A stretch of 14,899 nt of DNA from Acetobacteraceae bacterium (GTDB lineage Bacteria; Pseudomonadota; Alphaproteobacteria; Acetobacterales; Acetobacteraceae). The DNA lies in contig JANXRT010000190.1 in assembly GCA_025356735.1 (NCBI GenBank), positions 1 to 14,899 of the forward strand. Direction: 5' to 3'. A model generated the notes under the pieces. That model saw only the letters and a program-made list of their open reading frames with translations. It did no database searches and was not told the DNA's origin. Within the stretch, counting starts at the first letter, position 1. Each line of letters opens with the position of its first letter. The translations under genes were made by a program, and so were the position numbers. This document shows, piece after piece, positions 13,890 through 14,899 of this stretch.

Positions 13890-14413
13890 TCTCTTCCCGC
13901 CTGGCGTGGCTGTGCCTTCTGGTCGTGCTGGTTCAACCGGCGAGGGCCGAGGACGCGACGCAGACCGGCGCGCGGCAGGTGGTCGGGCTGTTCCTGAAGT
14001 CCTGCGTCAACTTCACCGGCGACCGCTCCGGGCTGCGCAGCTGGGCGGCGCGCACCGGGCTGCCGCAGCTGGCGGACCCGGCGCGCGAGGCGTTCCTGTA
14101 TGGGCTGCCGGGCATGGTGTTCGACGCCACCGCGCAGGGCAGCAAGCTGGTGCTGGTGTCCGAGGATAGCGGCTCGTGCTCCGTCGTGGTCGCGGCAGCG
14201 GACGGGGCGATGGTGGTGGATGAACTCGAACGCGCGCTCAAGGCGAGCCAGATCACCCTGCAGGTGACCCGCGACACGACCGACGCCAAGGAGGCGGCGC
14301 TGCGCCACCGCGAGTACTCAGCCTCGGGCGGCAAGCGTCAGTGGCAGATGCTGGTCAGCACCGTCCAGGCGCCCGGCGGCGGCAGCGCCATGCTGACCGC
14401 CAACCCGGGATAA
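13886..14413 (+). CDS. Small exported protein after mlaF, NMCC_0638-like
   Basis: This 175-residue protein starts with a clear Sec signal peptide: basic SSR, hydrophobic LAWLCLLVVLV, then a cleavage-like PARAED near residue 22. The mature part has two cysteines, one in FLKSCVNFTGD and one in SEDSGSCSVVV, that could form a disulfide in the periplasm. The pattern (FLKSC..F.GD..GLR, then LPGMVFD and KLVLVSEDSGSC) resembles a family I recall as NMCC_0638; that match is from memory and moderate. There is no lipobox, so it is soluble and periplasmic. The ATG overlaps the mlaF stop, so it is probably co-translated with the Mla ATPase and may assist lipid transport, which is inference. radA begins six bases after its stop. 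Confidence 0.75.
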   Translation: MISSRLAWLCLLVVLVQPARAEDATQTGARQVVGLFLKSCVNFTGDRSGLRSWAARTGLPQLADPAREAFLYGLPGMVFDATAQGSKLVLVSEDSGSCSVVVAAADGAMVVDELERALKASQITLQVTRDTTDAKEAALRHREYSASGGKRQWQMLVSTVQAPGGGSAMLTANPG

Positions 14414-14419
14414 AGCCGC

Positions 14420-14899
14420 ATGGCCAAGCCGGCGCCGCGCTTCGTCTGCCAGTCCTGCGGCGCCGTCACCGGCAAGTGGTCGGGGCGGTGCGAGACCTGC
14501 GGCGAGTGGAACACCATCGTCGAGGAGCCGGCCGAAAGCCGTCCCGGTGTAGCTGCGAAAGCCGCGGTAAAAGGCCGTGGGCTGGCGTTTGTCAGCCTGC
14601 AGGGCGCCACCGCGCCGGCGCCGCGCACCGCGACCGCGATCGCCGAGCTCGACCGGGTGCTCGGCGGCGGGCTGGTGGCGGCGTCGGCGGTGCTGGTGGC
14701 GGGCGATCCCGGCATCGGCAAATCGACGTTGCTGCTCCAGGTCGCGGCTTCCCTGGCGCGGTCCGGGCGGCGGGTGCTGTACGTGTCCGGCGAGGAGGCG
14801 GTCGAGCAGGTGCGGCTGCGCGCCCGGCGGCTGGGCCTGGCCGATGCGGGGGTCGAGCTCGCCGCCTCGATCAACCTGCGCGACATCCTCGCAAGCCTG
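14420..14899 (+). CDS. radA: DNA repair protein RadA (5' part)
   Basis: The first 160 codons of RadA (Sms), a RecA-related protein that helps branch migration in recombination. It opens with the zinc finger: CQSCG (residues 10-14) and RCETCGEWNT. The RadA ATPase block follows, with Walker A GDPGIGKSTLLLQVA, then YVSGEEAVEQVRLRA, the RadA-specific segment. The window ends inside the ATPase domain; the KNRFG block and Lon-like C-terminal domain lie outside. It starts six bases after the exported-protein gene, so it seems to be in the alr-mlaEF operon. The ATG at 14420 is well placed; no strong Shine-Dalgarno site is seen. Confidence 0.95.
   Translation, partial: MAKPAPRFVCQSCGAVTGKWSGRCETCGEWNTIVEEPAESRPGVAAKAAVKGRGLAFVSLQGATAPAPRTATAIAELDRVLGGGLVAASAVLVAGDPGIGKSTLLLQVAASLARSGRRVLYVSGEEAVEQVRLRARRLGLADAGVELAASINLRDILASL

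Overview
The window looks like chromosome from a high-GC alphaproteobacterium, most likely Acetobacteraceae or a close Rhodospirillales relative. This rests on GC-rich codon use with frequent GTG and TTG starts, the run dnaB-alr-mlaEF-radA, the style of the GAF-HisKA_2 kinase, and GC-rich intergenic palindromes of the GGGGC-N3-GCCCC type. That taxonomic call is inference. I see no rRNA, tRNA, CRISPR array, transposase or phage gene.

Bases 1-5000 are all on the + strand. They hold the 3' end of an MDR-type NADP-dependent oxidoreductase, a DMT/EamA exporter with a very His-rich C-terminal tail, and a livHMGF-type ABC importer (two permeases, two ATPases). The first permease gene is broken by one frameshift near base 2230. 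The remaining liv genes are tightly packed, with touching or overlapping ends. No substrate-binding protein gene lies in the window.

Bases 5062-6962 form a signalling island with less GC-rich sequence. A minus-strand GAF-HisKA_2 histidine kinase diverges from a plus-strand receiver-only response regulator across an AT-rich 214-base gap that contains an inverted repeat. A possible 37-residue ORF follows the regulator.

Bases 7067-9537 are mixed single genes. They are cysteine synthase (minus), a divergent endonuclease/exonuclease/phosphatase-family protein (plus), a 69-residue two-helix membrane protein (minus, convergent), and an unrecognised 84-residue protein (plus) behind a 269-base leader.

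Bases 9674-14899 are a co-directional housekeeping block: replicative helicase dnaB, alanine racemase alr, mlaE and mlaF (phospholipid-transport ABC permease and ATPase), a small exported protein, and the first 160 codons of radA. The genes from alr to radA overlap or nearly touch, so they probably form one operon. The dnaB-alr gap is filled with GC-rich repeat sequence, which makes the alr start uncertain.

I found no convincing wholly new system. The points most worth a second look are the broken livH, the His-rich transporter tail, the kinase with no ordinary start codon at its apparent N-terminus, the orphan 84-residue gene, and the alr-mlaEF-radA arrangement without mlaD in view.
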